DNA of 64,000 nucleotides from Gammaproteobacteria bacterium (lineage in GTDB: Bacteria > Pseudomonadota > Gammaproteobacteria > Ga0077554 > Ga007554). The stretch lies in assembly GCA_040183005.1 (NCBI GenBank), contig JAMPIW010000007.1, positions 682,001 through 746,000 of the forward strand, given 5' to 3'. The notes below the pieces were generated by a model. The model was given only the letters and a program-made list of their open reading frames with translations, did not search any database and was not told the origin of the DNA. This document shows positions 1 through 6,413 of the stretch, one piece after another (the first letter of the stretch is position 1; every line of letters starts with the position of its first letter). A program made the translations under genes and the position numbers.

Positions 1-436
1 GGTAGTCCAGTCCGTACTTGCTGAAGCGGTAAAAGTCACGCGGCTCTTCGTGCAGGTGCCAGATAAATGGGACGCTATAAATCGCCACGCCGCCCGGCTT
101 CAGTACGCGATAACACTCACGCAGAGCCTGTTCGGGCTCTTCCAAGTGTTCGAGAACAGCAGAGCAGAGCGCAGAGTCGAACGAAGAATCTTCCGCCGGG
201 ATAACATAAGCCGTACCAAAAAGATCGACATTGTCCTTGCTGTGGAACGTGCCTTCGTGATCAACGCCGACGTGTTCGGTGACGTATGACTTAAGAAGTT
301 CGGCGTAGGGTTTGGTACCGCAGCCGATGTCGATAATGCGACCAGAGATATACCTCTTACCCATATCGAACAATTCTCGCTGCACGATCCATTGTACAAG
401 AAGGTTCTTAGGGCTCGAATTGATTACTCCAAGCAT
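1..436 (-). CDS. class I SAM-dependent methyltransferase (3' end outside window)
   Basis: The minus-strand reading contains the SAM-binding motif IDIGCGTKPY, then the acidic VGVDHEG strand end, then LEHLEEPEQALRECYRVLKPGG, the usual post-I and motif III region of class I methyltransferases. About 145 residues are visible and the C-terminus lies beyond base 1. The ATG at 436 has AGGAA six bases upstream, and its A is the last base of the preceding gene's TAA, so the two are translationally coupled. It is the last visible gene of the exopolysaccharide operon and probably modifies a sugar or a polysaccharide intermediate. The substrate is not readable from the sequence. Confidence 0.85.
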   Translation of the reverse strand, partial: MLGVINSSPKNLLVQWIVQRELFDMGKRYISGRIIDIGCGTKPYAELLKSYVTEHVGVDHEGTFHSKDNVDLFGTAYVIPAEDSSFDSALCSAVLEHLEEPEQALRECYRVLKPGGVAIYSVPFIWHLHEEPRDFYRFSKYGLDY

Positions 437-978
437 TATTTGTTCCTGTTTAATATTTTGATAACTCTAGCCGGTGCTCCACCAACCAGAGCATTGCTAG
501 GCACATCTTGCGTAACTACAGAGCCCGCAGCAATGACTGAATCATCACCAATCCTCACGCCGGGTCCAATAACAGCATGGGCATAAACAATGACCCGATC
601 ACCAATTATTACCGGAGCAAAACAATGATGTTCTGGCCCTTTTAGGTAGTCTGTCCGGCTTGAAAAAATTCCAACCCCTGGTCCACAATCAAAGTTTTTG
701 CCGATGCGAATTCCACCGGGACCTGCACCATAAAATACACAGTGAGGCGAAATCACGGCCTCGTCACCGATTTCCAGAACACCCTGTCGCTCGCACCAAT
801 CCATGCCACCAAGATGTAAAACAACACCAGTTTGAATTTGGACATTTTTACCAAGCTTCAAATTGGCTATAGCTCCCTTAATAACCACACCTTGCTCAAT
901 CTTCGCAGTAGGAAATTGCCTACTAATTCGTTGGATAGCAAGGAATACCCTCAACATATTCAGAATCGCGGCAATCAC
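436..978 (-). CDS. hexapeptide-repeat (left-handed beta-helix) acyltransferase, WbbJ-like
   Basis: A 180-residue protein with the imperfect hexapeptide spacing of left-handed beta-helix acyltransferases. The end (VIGPGVRIGDDSVIAAGSVV, then a short VP..ALVGGAPARVI tail) is diagnostic of the maltose/galactoside acetyltransferase-like group. It probably transfers an acetyl or other acyl group to a sugar of the exopolysaccharide in the cytosol. The start is GTG at 978, with AAGGAG nine bases upstream, and overlaps the stop of the preceding gene by 3 bases. A His within the FYGAGPGG..YLKGPEHHCF stretch is a plausible catalytic base. The acceptor sugar is unknown. Confidence 0.9.
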   Translation of the reverse strand: MIAAILNMLRVFLAIQRISRQFPTAKIEQGVVIKGAIANLKLGKNVQIQTGVVLHLGGMDWCERQGVLEIGDEAVISPHCVFYGAGPGGIRIGKNFDCGPGVGIFSSRTDYLKGPEHHCFAPVIIGDRVIVYAHAVIGPGVRIGDDSVIAAGSVVTQDVPSNALVGGAPARVIKILNRNK

Positions 979-1964
979 TTTACGAATCTCCTTGCAACTT
1001 GTATGGCGGCAGTAGCGGTCGAGACCAGTCTCGATGTTGCTACTATCACGTTGGATTCGATTGCTTGCGCACCGAAGCTACGCTTAAATGCCATGACACC
1101 CTCAAGTCCCCCGCTGGGATTAAAGTCAAACCACTTAGAGCCCCGCTCAGAAGCGTCTTTGATTACTTCATACATCAGCAAGTTTACCGGTCTTAATTCG
1201 AAATGGCTTGATAGTGCCGCCCCATGCCAGTACACAACATGCGTCGGAGAATAGAAACAGAGCGCCCCTGCAATCATTAAACCATCATGCTTGGCTAACC
1301 AAAGCCTGACATTGGGTGATGTCCGCCGAAAAACTGCTTCGAAAATATCCCAAGAGTAAGCTGACGTTGTGTTTTCGCCCCAGCGATTCAATGAGTCCTC
1401 GTACACACGAAAATAGTTTTTCCAGTCTTCTAGGGTTTCGGCTACGCATACCTCGACCCGTGCTTTGCGTGCTTTGCGTGCAGCCGATGCGTGCCCCTTT
1501 GTCCAGCCACGATAGATTTCTTCGAAACCGATAGATAAATCCAAGGCATGGGTCTCGCCCTCGGTTAGGCAGCCAAGTCCGCCAGGATGTAATACCTTTT
1601 CATAAGGATTAAAGCGCCATATCAAATCGGGATAACGCTTGACGATCAATTGCATCAGCAATTTTTGCTGTGGCTCATCAAGCGAGACTTTGGCAAGCCA
1701 CCCGCCAAACGTACCGCCTGGCGAGGAAATATGTCGCTTTGCGAGACCTTTGAGTGTTTTTTCTTTACTGAACGGCAAAACAATCTGCGTCCCATCAGAA
1801 AGTGCAATCCCCAGAGGATCGGGTGTAATTTTTCCCTGACTGTAATCCGCCCATATCTCAACCCACTCTCTACTATGGAAATAGGTTGAGTACAGACAAT
1901 TACGCCATGCATCATCCCACTCGCCCGCTAATGGCACCCAAGTTTTTACAATGCTCAAAGTCAT
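975..1964 (-). CDS. FemAB/BioF2-like GNAT-fold acyltransferase
   Basis: A 329-residue protein of the FemAB-like or BioF2-like double-GNAT group found in exopolysaccharide and PEP-CTERM loci. Features seen are WRFNPYEKVL near residue 115, the basic stretch GHASAARKARKARV around 159-172, MIAGALCFYSP near 230 and the C-terminal WFDFNPSGGLEGVMAFKRSF typical of the second GNAT domain. The ATG at 1964 overlaps the preceding aminotransferase's stop (ATGA), and its own stop overlaps the next gene's start. It may acylate an amino sugar made by that aminotransferase; this is inferred from gene order only. Confidence 0.8.
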   Translation of the reverse strand: MTLSIVKTWVPLAGEWDDAWRNCLYSTYFHSREWVEIWADYSQGKITPDPLGIALSDGTQIVLPFSKEKTLKGLAKRHISSPGGTFGGWLAKVSLDEPQQKLLMQLIVKRYPDLIWRFNPYEKVLHPGGLGCLTEGETHALDLSIGFEEIYRGWTKGHASAARKARKARVEVCVAETLEDWKNYFRVYEDSLNRWGENTTSAYSWDIFEAVFRRTSPNVRLWLAKHDGLMIAGALCFYSPTHVVYWHGAALSSHFELRPVNLLMYEVIKDASERGSKWFDFNPSGGLEGVMAFKRSFGAQAIESNVIVATSRLVSTATAAIQVARRFVK

Positions 1965-3130
1965 TGCTTGGTCAGTGCTGCTTTTACCGCAACGACGACA
2001 TTTTGCTGGTCTTGTTCCGTCAGCTTCGCCGAAATCGGCAAACTCACAATCTGCCGTCCAATGCGCATCGCATTAGGATAATTCTCTGGTTTCCAGCCGA
2101 AGGTTTGCTGGTAGTAAGGATGTTCCGGGATGCTCATGTAATGCACACCCACACCAATGCCTTCGGCGGTCATGCGATCAAGGAACTCATCCCGCGAGAC
2201 ACCAGTTTTCTCTTTATCAATAAGAATGGTGAACAGGTGGTAGGCGTGGCGGGTATTTGCTTCTACCGGGGCGGGCAGGCCGATGGGCAAATCCCAGAAG
2301 GCTTTCATGTAATGCTGCCAGATTTGGCTACGCCGCTGCCCATAGGCTTCGACACGCTTCAGCTGGTGAACACCGAGCGCGGCTTGCATATCCATCATGT
2401 TGTATTTGAAACCACACTCCACTACTTGGTAATGCTTGAAACCTTCATCCCCAAAGCGTTTCCAGGCATCTTTGCTCATGCCGTGCAGGCCGAGTACCTT
2501 AAGGCGGGCAATATCTTCGTCGCGCTTGGCGAGCACCATGCCGCCTTCGCCAGTCACGATGTTCTTGGTGGAATAGAAGCTGAAACAGCCAAAATCGCCG
2601 AAGGTTCCGGCCTTACGGCCTTTGTATTCGGTTTCAATGGCGTGGGCGCAGTCTTCAATGACCTTGAGGTTGTGTTTTTCGGCGATGCTCATGATGGCAT
2701 CCATATCGCATGCCCGCCCCGCAAAATGCACCGGGAGGATGGCTCGGGTACGCGGGGTGATGCGGCGATCGATCTCGTTCGGGTCAATATTCATGGTTGC
2801 CGGATCAACATCGGCCAGTACCGGTGTGGCGCCAGCGTGAATGATGGCGTTAACCGTGGCGCAGAAGGTGAGCGGCGTAGTGATAACTTCGTCGCCAGGC
2901 TTAAGATTTGCCACCAGCAGACTGAGATGCAGCGCCGCCGTGCAGGAATTGAGGGCGACGGCTTGGGGGACACCTTTGTATGCGGCAAAGTCGGATTCAA
3001 ACTGGGCCACGCGTGGGCCAGTGCCGATCCACGAACTTTTCAGGCAGGCGATGACTTCATCGATTTCAGCCTCTTCGATGAGCGGTGAACCGAAAATGAG
3101 AAAATTTTCTTTGGGGCGTATCGGATTCAT
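1961..3130 (-). CDS. DegT/DnrJ/EryC1/StrS-family PLP-dependent sugar aminotransferase
   Basis: A 389-residue fold-type I aminotransferase that makes amino sugars from nucleotide-linked keto sugars. The family motifs are EDCAHAIET (cofactor-binding Asp), GCFSFYSTKNIVTGEGGM (the Lys of STKN is the Schiff-base lysine) and GFKYNMMDMQAALG. The reading frame stays open 49 codons upstream to 3277, but homology begins at MNPIRPKENFLIFGSP, so the start is set at 3130. GAAGGG lies 12 bases before it, a weak ribosome site. It heads the run of four overlapping genes that ends at the left edge. Its keto-sugar substrate is not identifiable here. Confidence 0.9.
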   Translation of the reverse strand: MNPIRPKENFLIFGSPLIEEAEIDEVIACLKSSWIGTGPRVAQFESDFAAYKGVPQAVALNSCTAALHLSLLVANLKPGDEVITTPLTFCATVNAIIHAGATPVLADVDPATMNIDPNEIDRRITPRTRAILPVHFAGRACDMDAIMSIAEKHNLKVIEDCAHAIETEYKGRKAGTFGDFGCFSFYSTKNIVTGEGGMVLAKRDEDIARLKVLGLHGMSKDAWKRFGDEGFKHYQVVECGFKYNMMDMQAALGVHQLKRVEAYGQRRSQIWQHYMKAFWDLPIGLPAPVEANTRHAYHLFTILIDKEKTGVSRDEFLDRMTAEGIGVGVHYMSIPEHPYYQQTFGWKPENYPNAMRIGRQIVSLPISAKLTEQDQQNVVVAVKAALTKQ

Positions 3131-3292
3131 GGGTGCGTGTTTCCCTTCAATTGAATTTTTGTTGTGGCGCGACATGTTCAGCGGCATAACAATTCCACGG
3201 GTCGACCGACAACCGACTTTGCTTTTTCTCACCAGATGCAGTGCGGGGATTATCCACGGATTCCGGTAATCAAACATGCAGTCGATTGTCGC

Positions 3293-3394
3293 TCATGACT
3301 TGTACGTGTAGCGGTAGACATAGCCCTTGTACCCGTAACGGTAGCGCTGACGCGTGGTATCCAAATCGTTGAACACGAAGCCCTTGACCTGCAC
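3293..3394 (-). pseudogene. C-terminal remnant of a second exopolysaccharide tyrosine kinase
   Basis: 34 codons encode the same tail as the complete kinase that ends at 6414: VQVKGFVFNDLDTTRQ followed by the tyrosine cluster RYRYGYKGYVYRYTYKS and stop. About 106 bp align with 5 mismatches, and those inside the codons are synonymous. This looks like an old paralogue or recombined gene end rather than a fresh duplication. The similarity stops abruptly at about 3394, where a dispersed palindromic repeat begins, so the rest of this kinase copy has been deleted. Confidence 0.85.
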
Positions 3395-3400
3395 CCCCCC

Positions 3401-3469
3401 GTTCGCCCTGAGCCTGTCGAAGGGTTCAGGATGCGTGGCGGGTGGTTCGACAAGCTCACCACGAACGGT
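3401..3469. repeat. dispersed palindromic repeat (GTTCGCCCTGAG family)
   Basis: The unit GTTCGCCCTGAGCCTGTCGA is followed by GGTTCGACAAGCTCACCACG in opposite sense and can fold into an imperfect hairpin. The same unit, whole or in part, recurs at 4010-4069, 4372-4398, 6121-6178 and 55481-55538. It abuts the truncated kinase end. Confidence 0.85.
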
Positions 3470-3552
3470 TAAACGAACAGTATTGGCACAGGTGATACAT
3501 GTTGCGTTCGCATTCGCGCCATGCGTCTTGCAGCCGAAGTATTGAAACAATG

Positions 3553-3860
3553 TTATTCATAGCAAAATACCGGTTTGTTTGGCAATAAAAAAATGGGTGG
3601 TCGGATTTTACGTGAAGGGTAATCCAGCAATACATCTATTTTTTGCTCTCCCAGTTTCATTTGAATCTTGGCCTGAAAGGTACAACAGCTCGCGCTATTG
3701 CATCGACATCAACTTGATCTGTTTCGATCAAAAGGTCGATGTCCCCTCCTCGTTTGTTGTCATCCACTCTTGATCCAAACAGCCACACATCCGCTCCCAT
3801 ACCAAAGGTTTCAGCAACGGCTGCGCGAATGATGGTGCGCTGTTGATCTGTTAGTCGCAT
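3553..3860 (-). pseudogene. MNT-type nucleotidyltransferase, apparent frameshift
   Basis: The ATG at 3860 follows AAGGATAG, a good ribosome site. The first 67 codons hold the nucleotidyltransferase signature GSRVDDNKRGGDIDLLIE (GS-R then D-x-D). This frame ends soon after VVPF, whereas the next frame continues with FQAKIQMKLGEQKIDVLL, the normal end of this small family, and stops at 3553. A one-base change near 3672-3685 explains the split. Intact relatives of about 100 residues are usually antitoxin partners of HEPN proteins, but no partner is adjacent. A sequencing error or recoding would also fit. Confidence 0.75.
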
Positions 3861-3977
3861 ATCTATCCTTGTATCGTACCTTGTTGTTGAGCACGAGCGC
3901 GCCAGCAACTTTCACCGCCACGGCGATCCCGTTGAGCAGGCTAGTCTTAACGGCTCTATGTGGAATACAGTGGGCAA

Positions 3978-4341
3978 TCAACTTTCAACCTCAGGCAGAA
4001 GATCTAAATCCGTTCGTCCTGACCCTTCGTCTGCGCTCAGGATTAAAGGTATTGTCGAAGGATGAGCGGATTTACTTTTCGCCAAGCGAGAAACTTCTGT
4101 CCAATCGCCACGCATCATGGCTTCTTTTTTCTTACGGCTCCATCCTTTGATTTGCATCTCGGCCGTTAAGGCTTCTTCTCGAGTGACACACTCCTGCGAC
4201 CAAGCAAGCTCTATCGGACGGCGCGTTGCGGTATAACCCGCACATTCTCCGGCTAGATATTGCCCCATTCGCCTTTCAAGATTGTCGGTGTGCCCGGCGT
4301 GAGCTACCGTCGGCACAGCGGAGAATGTAAACCCAAAACAT
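3978..4341 (-). pseudogene. GIY-YIG nuclease-like gene, frameshifted and with altered C-terminus
   Basis: From the ATG at 4341, with AAAGGA upstream, the frame reads MFWVYILRCADGS, the GIY-YIG N-terminus of the YhbQ/UPF0213 group. It then loses frame near 4305, where about two bases are missing at the usual YY(A/V)GHT position. The adjacent frame continues with GHTDNLERRMGQYL, RRPIELAWSQE and QIKGWSRKKKEAMM, all typical of the family. The last 20 or so codons (around SADEGSGRTDL) are encoded by an inserted copy of the dispersed repeat at 4010-4069. The product is probably not functional. Confidence 0.8.
4010..4069. repeat. degenerate copy of the GTTCGCCCTGAG-family repeat
   Basis: CGTTCGTCCTGACCCTTCGT and the downstream ATTGTCGAAGGATGAGCGG match the two arms of the repeat at 3401-3469 with changes. 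The copy forms the artificial C-terminus of the GIY-YIG pseudogene. Confidence 0.65.
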
Positions 4342-4371
4342 TTCATTTGTCCTTTTCAGACCATCCGTCCA

Positions 4372-4398
4372 TTCTTCGACAGGCTCAGGACGAACGGT
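4372..4398. repeat. single arm of the GTTCGCCCTGAG-family repeat
   Basis: TTCGACAGGCTCAGGACGAA is one arm of the family. It lies just upstream of the GIY-YIG pseudogene and about 90 bp from the end of an open frame that starts MTMEPKITGKFPIIP on the minus strand, which it appears to truncate. Confidence 0.75.
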
Positions 4399-4474
4399 TG
4401 GTGGTGGACACACGCGGCGTTTCTATCTGGAATTGGAATAATGGGGAATTTCCCTGTTATCTTGGGCTCCATCG

Positions 4475-4585
4475 TCATAATAATTGCCCATCTTTGAAGG
4501 CAATATCGTGGATGGGCAGACGCATGAGGTTGGGTGCGCTGAGCAGCACGTCCACCCTGCGTCCGTGCATGGTGCGTGACGCTAA
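4475..4585 (-). pseudogene. 3' fragment of a gene split by the toxin-antitoxin element
   Basis: If the element at 4586-5630 is removed with one copy of its TAA target duplication, the epimerase-like frame at 5631-5757 runs in phase into this fragment (LASRTMHGRRVDVLL and on to IAFKDGQLL) and stops at 4475. In-phase continuation supports a single ancestral gene, but the C-terminal residues are not recognised as epimerase sequence. An ATG (MTMEPKIT) overlaps the stop and may be the start of a following gene, cut off by the repeat at 4372. Confidence 0.5.
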
Positions 4586-4612
4586 GGGCCTGTTCATAAA
4601 ACGTCTCTCCAT

Positions 4613-5023
4613 TTAACCGTGTTTTCTCACCATTTCATTGGCGAACATCGCGAGATCGTCACAATGCGTTGCAATGATGCTGCGCACAATCGCCCAATCA
4701 ATCTCGCGGTAATCATGCACAGCAATATTGCGAAAGCCGATCATCTTCTTAAGATGGTCGGCAAGCGGTAAGGATATTTCCTGCGCCCGTTCCAGCAAGT
4801 CGAACGCCGATTTGCTGTCCTTGGGCAATCCGAGCCTCTGCAATCTGACGACGTGCATGGCAAGGTCTATCGCCGCCTCGCAGGCGCGTTGCAGGTTGAG
4901 CACGATGGCATCCTGTGCATCGAAAGACTGATCCAAATCCTGCTGATGGCGGGCATAGGTGTCATGCACTCGCGCCAAAGCGCGCTCTATTATCTCTGCC
5001 TTGTTCAGCACAATGTCGTTCAT
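4613..5023 (-). CDS. hepT: HepT-like HEPN ribonuclease toxin (DUF86)
   Basis: A 136-residue all-helical protein with the HEPN signature RNIAVHDY (R-x4-H-x-Y) near residue 105, the RNase active site that is also the site modified by the partner. In this family the toxin cleaves RNA, and the MntA antitoxin silences it by adding AMP to the motif tyrosine. The ATG overlaps the mntA stop by 4 bases (ATGA), so the two are co-translated. The stop is only 13 bp from the left inverted repeat of the surrounding element. All motif residues are present, so it should be active. Confidence 0.9.
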   Translation of the reverse strand: MNDIVLNKAEIIERALARVHDTYARHQQDLDQSFDAQDAIVLNLQRACEAAIDLAMHVVRLQRLGLPKDSKSAFDLLERAQEISLPLADHLKKMIGFRNIAVHDYREIDWAIVRSIIATHCDDLAMFANEMVRKHG

Positions 5024-5469
5024 GTTGGGCGCGCCTCTGCGCCAAAGACGCTGCCCCGCTGTTTGATGGCGGAGATGATCTCTGCCCGCTCTTCGTTCAG
5101 CCGTGCGTATTTGGACAGCGCGGTCATTTCAAAGCGCTGCGCCGCCGTTTCATCACCGGTATAAATACGTTCGCCACTGCTCACAACATGCGCGACAAAA
5201 ACAGTATCGCATCGGTGCAGGTCGGCGATGTCGAGATTATCCTCACGACAGGCCTTCTGCAATTCAGCGGAAAACGACATCGATTTTTCAAGCGCTAGTG
5301 GCCGTTCAGAAAGAAAGGCAAGATCAATGTCGCTATCGGCACGCATGTATTCCGTGCCAAAAGAACCATGCAGATACACCGCGATCATTTTCAATCCGGT
5401 TGCCTCAATCGCCAACGCTATGGATTGACGGAACTTGCTCAGATCATCTCGTTTGATGGTGCGCATCAC
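5020..5469 (-). CDS. mntA: MntA-like nucleotidyltransferase antitoxin
   Basis: A 149-residue protein with the minimal nucleotidyltransferase motif GSFGTEYMRADSDIDLA around residues 35-51 (GSxG then DxD). It is the length expected of MntA antitoxins, which AMPylate the HEPN toxin. The start is GTG at 5469 (GGAGG nine bases upstream) or ATG at 5466. The stop of a small upstream frame overlaps the start as TGATG, so translation is coupled. It is intact, unlike the stand-alone nucleotidyltransferase at 3553-3860, and is cotranscribed with hepT. Confidence 0.9.
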   Translation of the reverse strand: MMRTIKRDDLSKFRQSIALAIEATGLKMIAVYLHGSFGTEYMRADSDIDLAFLSERPLALEKSMSFSAELQKACREDNLDIADLHRCDTVFVAHVVSSGERIYTGDETAAQRFEMTALSKYARLNEERAEIISAIKQRGSVFGAEARPT

Positions 5470-5612
5470 ACTAACTGTCCTCCGATTTCTTGCTCGCGTC
5501 GCTTGGCGATACCTTCTTCAAGCCATGAGGTCACGTCTTGCATCAACACATTAATCTCCTTAGCGCCAAACAACACCGCAGAGCGCCCGTCAGTGACGTT
5601 CAAATATAACAC
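5466..5612 (-). CDS. small open frame coupled to mntA, function unknown
   Basis: A 48-codon frame (GTG at 5612; MLYLNVTDGRSAVLFGAKE and on to EEGIAKRREQEIGGQLV) fills the space between the right inverted repeat and mntA. An AAGGAG at 5556-5561 sits six bases before an internal GTG at 5549, giving a possible 27-codon leader. Its TGA overlaps the mntA ATG. The basic, amphipathic C-terminal part is real-looking protein, but it is not a family I recognise. It could be a leader peptide, a third module member or the end of a lost gene. Confidence 0.4.
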   Translation of the reverse strand: MLYLNVTDGRSAVLFGAKEINVLMQDVTSWLEEGIAKRREQEIGGQLV

Positions 5613-5630
5613 TTATTTATGAACAGACCC

Positions 5631-5757
5631 TAAGTGTTGAACGTACCAAACCATCGCCACTTTCAGCCCTTCGCTTATGCGGTGGGTGGGTTGATGGCCC
5701 AATAACGTGGCGGATTTTCTGATATCGGCCAGTAATTTAGTTGTTAGGATCGTAAAG
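5631..5757 (-). pseudogene. C-terminal fragment of an NAD-dependent sugar epimerase/dehydratase
   Basis: The frame reads TKLLADIRKSATLLGHQPTH then RISEGLKVAMVWYVQH. It matches the usual end of extended short-chain dehydrogenase epimerases (DI-KA-LLGY-P...EGL...WY). No Rossmann N-terminus is present: the upstream sequence is the unrelated winged-helix fragment at 5759-6076. The toxin-antitoxin element is inserted in the codons right after WYVQH. It is probably a relic of the polysaccharide cluster. Confidence 0.65.
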
Positions 5758-5758
5758 C

Positions 5759-6076
5759 TCATTTATGTTTTGCTTTCTGGTTAAGCAATTGCGCTTGCCC
5801 TGTTTGGGTGAGGCGATATTTCTGAAGGCGGCTATTGGGCTTGTCTGGGATGGTGAGTTCGATCATCGCTTCAAACAAGAGATCGCGCATGGTTTTATTC
5901 AATTGACCAGATACTTCTTTTTGTCCCAGTTTAGCTGAAATATCTTTTTTTGCCATTTCTCCATCAGCTAATAATACAAGCACACGTTCCACTAACGACT
6001 CTGGCTGTGACTGTCCAAGCAGATTATTACTCCACCACGCTGTGAAAACGACGCCATCACACCGCCAGCGAATTCC
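5759..6076 (-). pseudogene. truncated winged-helix C-terminus of an AlbA_2- or Fic-type protein
   Basis: About 105 codons are open from 6076. The segment ADGEMAKKDISAKLGQKE...NKTMRDLLFEAMIELTIPDKPNS...YRLTQTGQAQLL is the C-terminal winged-helix found on AlbA_2/DUF4062-like ATP-binding regulators and on some Fic proteins. The catalytic or DNA-binding N-terminus is missing. The frame is interrupted exactly at the TTAA end of the miniature element at 6077, which creates an in-frame TAA. A GTG at 5992 could start a 77-residue stand-alone helix-turn-helix peptide. Confidence 0.6.
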
Positions 6077-6206
6077 TTAATCCCAGATTGTCCATTTGGC
6101 GAAATAGCGCGTACAACGTCGTTCGTGGTGAGCTGGTCGAACCATGAACGGCCCTTCGACAGGCTCAGTGCGAACGGTTTTGGGGCTAATGGGCAATCTG
6201 GGTTAA
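6077..6206. mobile_element. 130-bp miniature inverted-repeat element, copy A
   Basis: The element begins TTAATCCCAGATTGTCCATT and ends GGGCAATCTGGGTTAA, so its ends are inverted repeats. The core holds the GTTCGCCCTGAG-family palindrome (6121-6178). A second copy in opposite orientation is at 55449-55578. The two align over almost their whole length when one is reversed, with scattered differences. It has no coding capacity. Confidence 0.75.
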
Positions 6207-6413
6207 TTTCAATTTCAATTTCTGGGTAGTCGCGCAGTCTCCTCACTCTTTGCCTGATAACACTCACCGCCAGCGCCCTGCTTATGACTTTTGTCTGGCT
6301 TCTGCGCGCATTCAAGATTCCTCTCGAACCGCTATCGCTCGTAATGCTTGCGCATTGTTCTGAAAGGGTGGGCGGTGTCCTGTCCACACAGCTTGTGTGG
6401 TGTGTGCCTCGCG
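6207..6413. other. intergenic spacer after the tyrosine kinase
   Basis: No gene, hairpin terminator or recognised repeat is visible between the miniature element and the stop codon of the kinase. On the minus strand a short low-complexity TTCAATTTCAATTTC-type tract lies next to the element. Confidence 0.5.

Larger units (their letters stand above)
4586..5630. mobile_element. non-autonomous IS-like element carrying a HepT/MntA toxin-antitoxin pair
   Basis: The left end GGGCCTGTTCATAAA (4586-4600) and the right end, read inward as GGGTCTGTTCATAAA (5630-5616), are inverted repeats with one mismatch in 15. TAA flanks both ends (4583-4585 and 5631-5633), within a shared CTAAG, as expected of a short target duplication. 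No transposase lies inside. Besides the toxin-antitoxin pair there is only a 48-codon open frame. The 1,045-bp unit resembles a miniature or cargo element mobilised in trans by an IS5-type transposase; the family assignment is inferred from end and target style only. Confidence 0.65.

Noticed and set aside
1886-3088. A 400-codon open frame on the plus strand opposite the DegT aminotransferase
   Set aside because: It mirrors a clear aminotransferase with all motifs on the other strand; the product has no recognisable fold and looks like a GC-bias shadow.
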